From Desulfosarcina cetonica JCM 12296 (GTDB taxonomy: Bacteria > Desulfobacterota > Desulfobacteria > Desulfobacterales > Desulfosarcinaceae), in NCBI RefSeq assembly GCF_001311845.1, contig NZ_BBCC01000018.1, positions 1 through 60,902 of the forward strand: DNA of 60,902 nucleotides, read 5' to 3'. The translations under genes and the position numbers were made by a program. Under the pieces are notes generated by a model, which saw only the letters and a program-made list of their open reading frames with translations, did no database searches and had not been told where the DNA came from. This document shows, piece after piece, positions 48,331-58,078 of the stretch (the stretch's first letter is position 1; each line of letters opens with the position of its first letter).

Positions 48331-49695
48331 ATGACCACCAGCATTTTTGCCTTTATCGTCGTTCTCGGCGTTTTGATTTTTTTCCATGAACTGGGTCATT
48401 TCCTGGTGGCTCGGCTTTTTGGTGTGGGCGTCGAAAAATTCTCCCTGGGGTTTGGTCCCCGCATATTCGGGAAAACCGTTGGAATCACCGACTACCGGAT
48501 TTCCGCCATTCCTTTGGGCGGCTATGTCAAGATGGTGGGCGATGAGCCGGACGTTGAGATTGATCCGGACCTGATTCCCCTTTCGTTCACCCACAAACAT
48601 GTTCTCAAGCGCATCCTGATCGTGGCCGCCGGGCCAGGCTTCAACCTGCTTTTGGCCGTGATCATCTACTTCGGATTTTTCTTCTTCATCGGCACCGAGG
48701 ACATCCGGCCGGTGGTCAACCAGGTGGTCGCCGAAAGTCCTGCGGCCCAGGCTGGTATTCGCACCGGCGACGAAATCGTCGCCATTGACGGCAAGGCCGT
48801 GACCGCCTGGGGCGACATCGACCGCCTGATCGCCGCCGACAAGGGGGCACCGGTGCACATCACCGCCCGGCGCGAGGGCGCCCTGTACGATGTCACGATT
48901 ACGCCCCAGACCAAAGTGGCCAAGGACATCCTGGGTGACGACACCCCCTATTACGATCCCGGCTTTTCGGGGCTGCCACCCCTGAAAGCCCTGGTGGGCG
49001 AGGTGGCCGACGGCTATCCGGCCAAGAAAGCCGGCCTTAAAAAAGGGGACCTGATCGTCGGCATCAACGGCCGTCCGGTGGACAGCTGGAACACGATGAA
49101 GACGATTATTTCCCAGAGCAAGGGGGAGCCGCTCTCCGTGCGGGTGCGGCGCGGCCAGGAGAGCCTGACCGTCCGGATCGTGCCGGTGCTGTATAGCGAA
49201 GAGAATATGCTCGGTGAGAAGGTGGACAGTTACCGCATCGGCATTTCCACCCCGGGCATCACGATTCCCGCGGGCGACCGCATCGTCGTCAAGCGGGGTG
49301 TCGTCGATGCCTTTGTGGAAAGTGTCAGCCAGACCTATCAGATCTCGCGCCTGACGATCCTGAGCATCGGCAAGCTGATCAAGGGCACCGTTTCCACCAA
49401 GACCCTGGGCGGACCGATCATGATTGCCGAGATGGCCGGGCAGCAGGCCAAAGCGGGGCTGACCAACCTGATCTTCTTCATCGCCGTTCTCAGTATCAAC
49501 CTGGCCGTGCTCAATTTCCTGCCCATTCCGGTGCTCGACGGCGGCCATCTGTTGTTTTTCTTCATCGAGGCGGTCACCCGCCGGCCGGTCAACACGCGCA
49601 TGCGCGAGATCGCCCAGCAGGCCGGCATTTTTATTTTGCTTCTGTTGATGATTTTTGTGTTCTACAACGATATTACGCGCTTGTTTGCGAGTTAG
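48331..49695 (+). CDS. rseP: Intramembrane site-2 zinc protease RseP
   Basis: The zinc motif HELGH is in the first membrane helix (ILIFFHELGHFLVARLFG), and LPIPVLDGGHLLFFFIEAV provides the third ligand Asp. Two PDZ domains lie between (SPAAQAGIRTGDEIVAIDGK and YPAKKAGLKKGDLIVGINGR). RseP cuts anti-sigma factors inside the membrane after a first cleavage. 454 residues. It is 10 bp after dxr and probably in the same transcript; purL begins 10 bp later. Confidence 0.94.
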   Translation: MTTSIFAFIVVLGVLIFFHELGHFLVARLFGVGVEKFSLGFGPRIFGKTVGITDYRISAIPLGGYVKMVGDEPDVEIDPDLIPLSFTHKHVLKRILIVAAGPGFNLLLAVIIYFGFFFFIGTEDIRPVVNQVVAESPAAQAGIRTGDEIVAIDGKAVTAWGDIDRLIAADKGAPVHITARREGALYDVTITPQTKVAKDILGDDTPYYDPGFSGLPPLKALVGEVADGYPAKKAGLKKGDLIVGINGRPVDSWNTMKTIISQSKGEPLSVRVRRGQESLTVRIVPVLYSEENMLGEKVDSYRIGISTPGITIPAGDRIVVKRGVVDAFVESVSQTYQISRLTILSIGKLIKGTVSTKTLGGPIMIAEMAGQQAKAGLTNLIFFIAVLSINLAVLNFLPIPVLDGGHLLFFFIEAVTRRPVNTRMREIAQQAGIFILLLLMIFVFYNDITRLFAS

Positions 49696-49705
49696 AAGGG
49701 TACCC

Positions 49706-52702
49706 ATGCCGCAGCGAATAGAAATCACGCTCAACGAAGACCTCGTGGATGCCGAGGGCGAGGCCCTGCGCCACAAGGCCAGGAACTATTTCGGCATCGA
49801 CCTTGAAACGGTGCGCACGATTTCGATTGTGACCATCGATGCGGACCTGAGCGAGGCGCAGGTGGCGATGGCGCGCCGGGAGATCTTCACCAATCCGGTG
49901 ACCCAGGTCTCTTCTTTGACGCCACTGCCGGTGGATTTCGACTGGATCATTTGGGTCGGTTTTCGGCCCGGGGTGCGTGACAATGCCGGGGCCACGGCCG
50001 TTGAGGCGGTGGAAGACCTTTTGCATATGAAGTTCTCCCCCGGCCAGGCGATCTACACCTCCAAGCGCTATTGTCTCAAGGGCGGCGGCATCACCCGACA
50101 GGATGCGGAGAAAATCGCCGGCGAAATCCTGGCCAATGACATCATCCAGCAGTATGCCGTGTACGATCGCAATGCGTGGGATCCGGCGGTTGGCATCGGT
50201 TTTGTGATCCCCAAGGTGATTCTCGACCACACCCCCGAGACCACCACCCTGTCCATCGACAGTGACGCCACCCTGGCGCGGCTCAGCGACGAGCGCAGCC
50301 TTTCGCTCAACCCCAACGATATTCCCACCATCCGGGCCTATTTTCTCGATCCGGCGGTGAAGCGCCAGCGACGGGCGGTCAACCTCGGCGACCCCACCGA
50401 CGTGGAATTGGAGTACATCTCCCAGGGGCGCAGCGATCACTGCAACCACAACACCTTCGGCGGAAGATTTCATTACCAGGATCTTTCCACCGGCGAGGGC
50501 GAGACCATCGAGAGCCTCTTCAGGACCTATATCGAGCGGCCCACCTTGGCGCTGAAGCAGCGCAAACCGTGGGTGATCTCGGTTCTCTGGGACAACGCCG
50601 GCGTGGGGCAGTTCGACAATGACACCTACTACACGATTACCGGTGAGACCCACAACTCGCCCTCCAACATGGAGGCCTATGGCGGGGCCATCACCGGCAT
50701 CGTCGGCATCTACCGTGATCCCATGGGCACCGGCAAGGGCTCGCGCCTGATCATGGGCAGTTACGGCTTTTGCGTCGGGCCGCGGGACTACGCCGGCGAT
50801 CTCAAACCGCGCCTGCATCCCAAACGGCTGTTGGACGGCGTGATCGAGGGGGTGCGCGACGGCGGCAACAAGAGCGGCATCCCCACGCCCTTCGGCCAGG
50901 TGATGTTTCATCCGGGATATATGGGCAAATGCCTGGTCTTCGTGACCGCCCTGGGAATCATGCCGGCTGCCATCAACGGCGAACCTTCGGATCAGAAGAC
51001 CATTTTCCCCGGCGATTTGGTGATCATGTGCGGCGGCCGGGTGGGTAAGGACGGTATCCACGGCGTTACCGCTTCCTCGGCGACCTTTTCGGCCAATACG
51101 CCGGCCGGCCACGTGCAGATCGGCGATCCCTACACCCAGAAGAAGATGCACGACTTTCTGCTGCAAGCCCGGGACGAGGGCTTGATCCGCTTCATCACCG
51201 ACAACGGCGGGGGTGGCCTCTCCTCCTCGGTGGGCGAGAGCGCGCGCTTTTCGGGCGGCTGCGAGATCCAGCTGGAGAAGGTGCCCCTGAAATACGACGG
51301 CCTGGACCAGTGGGAAATCTGGGTCTCCGAGTCCCAGGAGCGCATGACCGTGGCTATCGACCCCCGACACCTGGCGCGTTTCATGGAACTTTCCACCCTG
51401 CACGCCGTGGAGAGCACGGTGATAGGCACCTACACGGACAGCGGCAAGATTCACATCACCTATAACGGCGTCACCTGCGCCTACATCGATCTGGCCCTGC
51501 TCACCTCGGCCTTTCCCAAATGGGAGTTCGAGGCCGTCTGGCAGCCGCCGGCCCTGCGCGGCCTTACCGAACCGGTGCTGGGCGTTCCCACGGATGTGGC
51601 TGGCCTTCTGCTCGATCTGTTGGCCCGGCCGAATATCTGCTCCAAAACGTGGGTTGCCCGCCAGTACGACCACGAGGTTCAAGGCACCAGCGTGATCAAG
51701 CCCCTGGTCGGCGCTGCCCAGGATATTCCCAGCGACGCCGCCGTGATCCGGCCGGTGCTTTCATCCGACCGCGGGCTGGTCTTCTCCCAGGCGCTGATCC
51801 CCATGTATTCGGCCATCGACGCCTACCCCATGACCACCTGCACGATCGACGAAGCGGTGCGGCGAGCCATTGCCGTGGGCGCGGACCCCGAGCATCTGGG
51901 CGGGGTGGACAACTTCTGCTGGCCCAGCATCCAGTACGATCCGCAGACCAATCCCGACGGCCGCCACAAGGCCGCCCAGCTGGTGCGTAGCTGCAAGGCC
52001 CTGGAACGGATGTGCCTGGCCTACGGCATTCCGCTGCTCTCGGGCAAGGACTCCATGTATGTGGATGGGCATCTTCCGGGCCGCTACGGCGAGACTCACA
52101 AGGTGTCGGCCCTGGAAACCCTGCAGTTTTCCGTTACCGGCGTGATCGATGATGTGTGCCGCTGCATGACCCTGGATGCCAAGCTGACCGGGGACCGGGT
52201 CTGGGTCGTGGGCCTGACCCGCAACGAATTGGGCGGGTCCGAATATTACGAGCGCCTGGGCAAGATCGGCCTGAATGTTCCCGAGGTGGATCCCGAGGCC
52301 TTTGCCGAGCGCTACCGCCGTGTGGCCGAGGCGGGGCGCAAGGGGATTTTGGCCTCCTGCCATGGGATCTATCGCGGCGGCCTGGGCGTTCATCTGGCCA
52401 TGGTGGCCATGGCCGGCGAACTGGGAATCCACGTGGATTTGTCCAAGGTACCGGCCGACGGCGCACTGCGCGACGACACGCTGCTCTTTTCCGAGAGCGC
52501 CGGCCGGTTTATCGTAACGGTGGCGCCGCAAAACGAGGCCGCCTTTGCCGCTATTATGGACGGCCAGCCGGCCGCCTGCGTGGGCGAGGTCACCGAGGTT
52601 CCGCAATTGACCATGACGGGCACCGATGGCAATCCATTGGCAACCTTGACCGTAGAGCTGATGAAGGCGGCCTGGAAACGGCCGTTTGGGGATCTGATAT
52701 GA
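49706..52702 (+). CDS. purL: Phosphoribosylformylglycinamidine synthase, large subunit with PurS-like N-terminus
   Basis: The first 110 residues (MPQRIEITLNEDLVDAEGEA; VGFRPGVRDNAGATAVEAVE) look like a PurS-type small subunit fused to the catalytic part. The synthase core has ISQGRSDHCNHNTFGG, the ATP site YTITGETHNSPSNMEAYGGA and the second half with the metal-binding repeat (TASSATFSANTP; DNGGGGLSSSVGESARF). It amidates FGAR to FGAM in purine synthesis. At 998 residues it lies between the Bacillus-type small PurL and the E. coli fusion, because the glutaminase PurQ is separate (next gene, ATGA overlap). ATG 49706 follows AGAAGGG. Confidence 0.93.
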   Translation: MPQRIEITLNEDLVDAEGEALRHKARNYFGIDLETVRTISIVTIDADLSEAQVAMARREIFTNPVTQVSSLTPLPVDFDWIIWVGFRPGVRDNAGATAVEAVEDLLHMKFSPGQAIYTSKRYCLKGGGITRQDAEKIAGEILANDIIQQYAVYDRNAWDPAVGIGFVIPKVILDHTPETTTLSIDSDATLARLSDERSLSLNPNDIPTIRAYFLDPAVKRQRRAVNLGDPTDVELEYISQGRSDHCNHNTFGGRFHYQDLSTGEGETIESLFRTYIERPTLALKQRKPWVISVLWDNAGVGQFDNDTYYTITGETHNSPSNMEAYGGAITGIVGIYRDPMGTGKGSRLIMGSYGFCVGPRDYAGDLKPRLHPKRLLDGVIEGVRDGGNKSGIPTPFGQVMFHPGYMGKCLVFVTALGIMPAAINGEPSDQKTIFPGDLVIMCGGRVGKDGIHGVTASSATFSANTPAGHVQIGDPYTQKKMHDFLLQARDEGLIRFITDNGGGGLSSSVGESARFSGGCEIQLEKVPLKYDGLDQWEIWVSESQERMTVAIDPRHLARFMELSTLHAVESTVIGTYTDSGKIHITYNGVTCAYIDLALLTSAFPKWEFEAVWQPPALRGLTEPVLGVPTDVAGLLLDLLARPNICSKTWVARQYDHEVQGTSVIKPLVGAAQDIPSDAAVIRPVLSSDRGLVFSQALIPMYSAIDAYPMTTCTIDEAVRRAIAVGADPEHLGGVDNFCWPSIQYDPQTNPDGRHKAAQLVRSCKALERMCLAYGIPLLSGKDSMYVDGHLPGRYGETHKVSALETLQFSVTGVIDDVCRCMTLDAKLTGDRVWVVGLTRNELGGSEYYERLGKIGLNVPEVDPEAFAERYRRVAEAGRKGILASCHGIYRGGLGVHLAMVAMAGELGIHVDLSKVPADGALRDDTLLFSESAGRFIVTVAPQNEAAFAAIMDGQPAACVGEVTEVPQLTMTGTDGNPLATLTVELMKAAWKRPFGDLI

Positions 52703-53516
52703 GTGCGAAACCGAAGGTACTGGTGCTGACGGGCTTCGGCCTGAACTGTGATCATGAAACGGCGTATGCCTTCGAGCTGGCCGGGGCCGCGGCCCAGCGA
52801 GTGCACATCAACACCTTGATCAAGGGTGACGCGCTGCTGGACGATTTTCAGATCCTGGTTTTCGGCGGCGGCTTCAGTTGGGGTGACGATCACGGTGCCG
52901 GGGTGATCCAGGCCCTGCGCCTGAAGACCAACCTGGGCGACCGGCTGCTGGCCTTCGTGGCTGCCGGCAAACTGGTCATGGGAATCTGCAACGGCTTCCA
53001 GACCCTGGTGAACCTGGGGCTGTTGCCGGGCAATGACGGCGACTACACCCGCCGCTCGGTGGCCCTGACCAACAACGACTGCGGCAATTTTCAGGACCGG
53101 TGGGTGCGCCTGGCCATCAATCCCGATTCGCCCTGCATCTTCACCCGCGGCATCGCTGCCCTGGATCTTCCCGTGCGGCACGGCGAAGGCAAGTTTTACA
53201 CGGATGCCGCAACCCTCAAGACCCTGGCCGGCGGCAACCAGATCGCCCTGCGCTATGCGCTCGCCGATGGCCAGCCGGCCGCCGGTGCCTTTCCCGACAA
53301 CCCCAATGGCTCGCTGATGGACATCGCCGGTATCTGCGACCCCACGGGGCGGGTCTTCGGCTTGATGCCCCACCCGGAAGCCTACAACCATATCACCAAC
53401 CACCCGCCTGGACCCGCCGGCTGGAAGCGGACCGGCGGCGTGGTGTCACACCGGAAACCACGGTGGGCGAGGGGATTCGCATTTTTGAAAACGCCGTGGC
53501 GTATTTCGGCAGCTGA
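52699..53516 (+). CDS. purQ: Phosphoribosylformylglycinamidine synthase, glutaminase subunit (frameshifted in this sequence)
   Basis: Class I glutamine amidotransferase motifs: the N-terminal LVLTGFGLNCDHETAYAFEL, nucleophile Cys in LVMGICNGFQTLVNLGLL and the late His/Glu in GLMPHPEAYNH. It supplies ammonia to PurL. After HITNHP the frame is lost near 53405-53410; one base more gives WTRRLEADRRRGVTPETTVG and the end at TGA 53516. About 272 residues. The start overlaps the purL stop. Confidence 0.9.
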
Positions 53517-53551
53517 TGCCGGCATGACGGATTTTTTTATTGCAGGCGTCC

Positions 53552-54499
53552 ATGCATAAAACCAATACCACGTGTGCCTTTATCGTTCTCTATTTCGGCG
53601 CGTTGCCCGACTACTTTGATTTCTGGGCGCGCTCCTGTGAGAGCAACCATACGCATTTCCATTGGTTTGTGTACAACGACAGCATCACCGAAACGATCCC
53701 GTTCAATCCGGCGGTCACCCTTGTTCCCTATGGCTTCGCGCAATTATGCCAGGAGATCGAAGCCGCCTACCAGCTTCCCGTGCCTTCGGAAAGCCGCGGC
53801 CTGGTCTGTGACTACGAATTGTTGCTCGCCACTTTGAAACACGATGACGACGCCTTTCATGGGTTTGACTTCGTCGGATTCACCGACCTTGATGTGATCT
53901 ATGGCGATATCCGGCGTTTTCTTCCAGACGATGCCTTGGACTACGCCATGATCAGCGCCGACGATGATCGGCCTTGCGGTCCGTTCATGCTGTTCAATCG
54001 TAAATACGCGGATCGGATTTTCAGGCACGATGGGGTTTCCGCCTGGCTGAAATCCACACTCGAAAAAGAAGTCTGGCAGTTAACCCACTCCACCGAAGCG
54101 GGCGCCTTCGAGCCCATGACCGGCAGCCGCAAGAAAGACGCGCTGGTCAAGCAAACCCGATTCAGGCATCTTGACGAATCCGAGACCTTGATGAAAATCG
54201 CCGCCCGATTCGCGCCGGTGCTTTGCCGGGCCGATCCGCTTCAGCCGACCATGACCAAGGGATTCAACTTCCGCAAGGCATTTGCCGTGTGGGAGAAGGG
54301 GACGCTGAAGGTCTATGATAATCGCGGGCATGTCCGGGAGGGGGCCTTTTTCCATTTTTCCCGATTTAAAAAACGGGCGCGTTTCAAGATCGATCCGGCG
54401 GTCAGCCGATCCCATCGCTGGGGAATCTACAAGTACGGCATTCGCGAAATTGCATCGCCGCTGACCTTGATGAAGATGTGGGGGTCACTTCTTTATTAA
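53552..54499 (+). CDS. DUF6625-type glycosyltransferase-like protein
   Basis: The protein begins with a Rossmann-like strand (TTCAFIVLYFGALPDYFDFW) and holds the DxD-like FVGFTDLDVIYGDIRRFLP typical of GT-A enzymes, then FNRKYADRIF. This is the pattern of the DUF6625 family of putative glycosyltransferases found in surface polysaccharide loci. The basic C-terminus (FKKRARFKIDPAVSRSHRW) suggests peripheral membrane contact. 315 residues from ATG 53552 (ATG 53540 also possible). It opens the LPS/glycan gene group, 35 bp after purQ. Donor and acceptor are unknown. Confidence 0.65.
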   Translation: MHKTNTTCAFIVLYFGALPDYFDFWARSCESNHTHFHWFVYNDSITETIPFNPAVTLVPYGFAQLCQEIEAAYQLPVPSESRGLVCDYELLLATLKHDDDAFHGFDFVGFTDLDVIYGDIRRFLPDDALDYAMISADDDRPCGPFMLFNRKYADRIFRHDGVSAWLKSTLEKEVWQLTHSTEAGAFEPMTGSRKKDALVKQTRFRHLDESETLMKIAARFAPVLCRADPLQPTMTKGFNFRKAFAVWEKGTLKVYDNRGHVREGAFFHFSRFKKRARFKIDPAVSRSHRWGIYKYGIREIASPLTLMKMWGSLLY

Positions 54500-54525
54500 A
54501 CCGGACGATTGCGGGGAGGGCGTGG

Positions 54526-55668
54526 TTGAAGAAGAAAATTGCGATTGTACGCTCCACCTATTCGCCCTTCGGTGGCGTCGAACGGGTGGCGCTGAGTCTG
54601 GTTGAAGGCCTTTTACAAAAGGGCCTTGCGGTGACCTTGCTGACCTTCCCCGGTCAATCCTGGCCCATTGACGACCCGAACCTGCAGTTGGTGCCCTTGG
54701 GCCTGTTCCGTACTCACCGGCTGATCCAGGCCTGGTCCTTTGAAACGGCCGTCCGGCGTTATCTGCGGCGCCATGACTTCGACTGCATTTTCTCCCTGGA
54801 CAAGGTCACCTGTTTTACGCATCTGCACGCCGGCGGCGGCACCCACAAGACCTTCCTGCGCATCCGGGCCGGCTATTCGAATCGGCTGTCACGCTTTTTC
54901 AGGCGGTTGAGCCTGTACCACCGCTATATCCTCCATCTTGAGAAAAAGGGCTTCGAAAATCCGCGGCTTCAAAAGGTGCGCTGCAACGCCGGGATGGTGA
55001 AGCGCGATATCCAGGCCGACTACGGCGTGCCTGAAGAGCGGCTCAGTGTCATCCACAGCGGCATCCGTTGGAAGTCCATGGAGCCGGTTTTCGACGACCG
55101 GGTTGCCGTGGCCGAGGATTTGCGCCGCCAGCATGACCTCTCGCCGGACTGGGCGTGCCTGCTATTCCTGGGCAGCGGGTTCGATCGCAAGGGCTTGGAT
55201 ATTGCGATTCAGGGATTGGCCGCCATGCCGCCGGTCTGTCATTTACTCGTGGTGGGCAAGGGGGCGACCGGCCCCTATGAACGCCTGGCGGAAACCCTGA
55301 ACCTTACCGGGCGCGTTCATTTTCTCGGCTCTCAACCCCAGGGATGGCGCTATGCCACCTGCTGCCGCGCCCTGGTATTGCCGTCCCGATACGATCCCTT
55401 TGGCGGCGCCGCCGCCGAAGGCCATGCCATGGGAATTCCCGTTCTGGTGAGCGATACCACGGGGTTTGCCGATTATGTGGTGCCGGGTGAAAATGGCATT
55501 ATCCTGAACAACCCAATGACGGCCCAAACCATTCAGCGGGGATTCGTCGCGCTGTGGGAGCTGATCCGCCACCCCCGGCAAACGCCGGCCGAGCTGCATG
55601 CGCATGTGCGCTGCCTGGACGATGACGCGATTCTGGAGCGGCTCCTGGCCGAGTTTCTCTCGCTCTGA
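54526..55668 (+). CDS. Family 4 glycosyltransferase (WaaG-like)
   Basis: The GT-B fold starts IAIVRSTYSPFGGVERVALS and carries LLFLGSGFDRKGLDIAIQGL, VLPSRYDPFGGAAAEGHAMG (the EX7E-like donor-binding region, here with Glu) and PVLVSDTTGFADYVVPGENG. WaaG-like enzymes add the first glucose to LPS heptose. I prefer the TTG at 54526, 6 bases after GGGGAGGG, although the frame is open from GTG 54478 within the preceding gene. 380 residues. The neighbouring heptosyltransferase genes support a core-LPS role. Confidence 0.82.
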   Translation: MKKKIAIVRSTYSPFGGVERVALSLVEGLLQKGLAVTLLTFPGQSWPIDDPNLQLVPLGLFRTHRLIQAWSFETAVRRYLRRHDFDCIFSLDKVTCFTHLHAGGGTHKTFLRIRAGYSNRLSRFFRRLSLYHRYILHLEKKGFENPRLQKVRCNAGMVKRDIQADYGVPEERLSVIHSGIRWKSMEPVFDDRVAVAEDLRRQHDLSPDWACLLFLGSGFDRKGLDIAIQGLAAMPPVCHLLVVGKGATGPYERLAETLNLTGRVHFLGSQPQGWRYATCCRALVLPSRYDPFGGAAAEGHAMGIPVLVSDTTGFADYVVPGENGIILNNPMTAQTIQRGFVALWELIRHPRQTPAELHAHVRCLDDDAILERLLAEFLSL

Positions 55669-55699
55669 AATCCTCGATGGTCGGAATGCCGCCGAACCG

Positions 55700-57285
55700 T
55701 CAACCCGCCTTCCGGCGCAGCAGCAGGTAGTCTTCCTTGCCGTCGTAATTCCATTTTCCGATTGTTTGGAAATCAGCGGCCCACGACTCCGTCATCAGGT
55801 CGAAACTTTCCTTGGGCCATGTTTTTCTGGACCACAGAACATAGCGGACATTCTCTTTTTTCAGGCGGGAGAGAAAAACGGGATAACTTTTACCGATGAC
55901 GACCGACTCGGTTTCATCACAGAGTACGCCGCTGACATCCCGGTTGGCATAGAAAAAGACCCAGTTGTAAGCCTTAGAGCGCCCGGCGGCGATTCGGACC
56001 CGTTCGCCGGGTGCCTTGCCGTTGATGATCGCTTCGGCCATTTGGGGGAAGATCGCTTTTTCGGCATAGCGGGGGTGAACGTTCTTGCCCAGACCAAAGG
56101 CCAGAATACCCACGGCCAGAAAGATTGCCGCGCGTTTCGGGGAGATCCGCCATCGCGCCGTCAGCCATTGAACCAAATTCTCGCAGCCGAAGCCGACGAT
56201 CAGAACCGCGGGCAGGATCAGGTTGATCAGAAAACGATCATACATCAGCCATGTCTTGAGGATGTACAGATACAGCATCACCGTCGCCCCAAGCACAGCC
56301 AAACAAAATAGGCGATGCGCGGATCCGTTTTCATTCTTTGGCGCAGGCCGGCGAACCCGAGTAAAAAAATCAGTAAATAGGGGTAGAAAAATTTCTCTGC
56401 CAAACAGTCCAGAAACGGGCCGAGGGGAACAATCCATGCAAATTTGCCGGCCTGATTGAGAAATTCAGCCACCAGGCCGTGTTGAGAATTAGCCAGGCTG
56501 TCGAGGCTGGCGCGAAGGCCGTGGTAGTCATCCATGAAGTGGGCCAACACCTCGACAGGTTTGTCCAGCCGGAACAATCTTGTCAACGGCAGGTCCAACG
56601 CGAGTGCGGCCACAATTCCCATGGCCGCCATGACGATGAGCGGCAGCAGGAAAATCGTCAGCGATTGGATTCGCCGGCCCTTCTCACGGTAGAACAGATA
56701 GCCGGCGGTAATACAGAGGTATAAAATCGATTCGATGCGGGCCCACGCGGCAACCATGAGGCATAGGCAGGCCAGGATCAGGTTGAGCCCCTTGCGTCCG
56801 TTGTTACGTTCCGAGCGGTTGGCATCGCCTGTGTCATGATGGCGCAGCACCATCCAAAGCGCCGTCAACAGAAAGAACCAGAAGACCGGCCCTCGGATGA
56901 CTTCCGCGCTGCGTCCGGCCAGGGCCGGAATGAAGGCATAGACCAAAAGGGTCAGGCGGGTGATGCGAGCATCGAAAAACCGCTTGAGAATGAAATACAA
57001 GGGCACGAACATGCCGCAGCTAAAGAGCAATCCGATGAAGCGGCCCGCCACCACCCAGTCGTGAAAAACGGCAAAGGCGCCCGCGATCAGCGGCGGCAGG
57101 ATGGACAGGTATTTCATGCCGCAAGCGTTGATCGCCGACCACTGCTGAAAATAGATCGCCCGGGCCTGCTGGATATAGATCAACCCATCGGGATTGACAA
57201 CGGCGGTGAAGACGCTGAGGTAGAATCGCACCCCCATGGCAATAATGAAAACCCACGTGAGGGGGCTTTTGAAAATCCGGTTCAA
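55700..57285 (-). CDS. Multi-pass glycosyltransferase of the ArnT/GT39-like type (frameshifted in this sequence)
   Basis: The N-terminal half has an early acidic loop after the first helix (AVVNPDGLIYIQQARAIYFQ), as in GT-C enzymes that use polyprenyl-phosphate sugars, and about eight to ten membrane helices. The C-terminal half, in another frame, ends in a soluble domain (AGRSKAYNWVFFYANRDVSG). The break lies between about 56282 and 56300, where FVWLCLGATVMLYLYILKTW would be continuous. About 528 residues. It may modify lipid A or glycan with a sugar at the periplasmic face. It follows the P-loop protein gene by 4 bp. Confidence 0.7.
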
Positions 57286-57289
57286 TGGA

Positions 57290-57832
57290 TCAGATTCCCG
57301 CCGTTATGAGATGGTCGTAGGCAATGTTGATCTGAGATGGATAGTCTCTGGTGTCGTTGAAAACACGCGGCCCTTTTTCCGGGTCGTAACGATTGATCAG
57401 TCGCTGCTCACGCGTGGTTTCCGGAGTGCTCACCTGCAAAACAATATCTGCCCGTGAAATTCGGCTTTCGGGATCCGACTTGATATAGATGCGAATTTGT
57501 TTTTTCCGGCAATACTTCATGAAGGGAGCCAGTTCATCGACCCCGGTACAGGGGATCGGACACCACCGACGGAAAAAGTACAAGGTATCCACCGCCATGT
57601 TGTCATCATCGATAACGGCGATTTTCCGGCGATGGAACGGGCCAATCCCCCGGTTGCGGAAATACTTGCCCAAAAGGGATTTGCCAACGCCTTTGTTCCC
57701 CACGATGGCCATCAAGACAGTGGGTTGGGATGCCAAACACTGCTTGATAGTTGCTGCCAGTTCAGCTGTCTTTTCTTCCGTCAAGCCGGTATAGATGACG
57801 ATCTCGCCGGCCCTGTTGCGGATTTTGATCAT
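57290..57832 (-). CDS. Small P-loop NTPase of unknown role in LPS locus
   Basis: The 180-residue protein has a Walker A motif GNKGVGKS (residues 45-52) in VLMAIVGNKGVGKSLLGKYF, a later acidic strand (KIAVIDDDNM) and a basic stretch (FMKYCRKKQIRIYIKSDPES). The size is near that of TsaE or small nucleotide kinases, but the flanking motifs do not match either well. It ends 4 bp before the start of the GT39-like gene and so is co-transcribed with it. It could be a kinase acting on a sugar or lipid intermediate; this is only inference. Confidence 0.55.
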   Translation of the reverse strand: MIKIRNRAGEIVIYTGLTEEKTAELAATIKQCLASQPTVLMAIVGNKGVGKSLLGKYFRNRGIGPFHRRKIAVIDDDNMAVDTLYFFRRWCPIPCTGVDELAPFMKYCRKKQIRIYIKSDPESRISRADIVLQVSTPETTREQRLINRYDPEKGPRVFNDTRDYPSQINIAYDHLITAGI

Positions 57833-58078
57833 ATGTGATGGTTACCGGTTGAAATGCGGATTTTACAATTGTGTCAGCCAGGATAGACGTGAAAAAATGA
57901 ACAATTCCTTTACCACAATCGCAAATTGCTGTAAACAGGCTGGGCATGCGTGACGCCACTACCGTTTTATTGACGTAGTCCTCCGGAAAAACAGGCGATT
58001 CCGAGTCTGTTTTTTTGTTTTCAAGGCCAGCAAAACCGGACATGACTTCTGGGTTGATGCAATCCCCGTTCATTTGAG

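Noticed and set aside
47175-48344. 389-codon minus-strand frame over dxr.
   Set aside because: Gly/His/Gln-rich shadow typical of the antisense of GC-rich genes; dxr is complete on the plus strand.
49673-51682. 669-codon minus-strand frame over purL.
   Set aside because: Antisense shadow; purL motifs are continuous on the plus strand.
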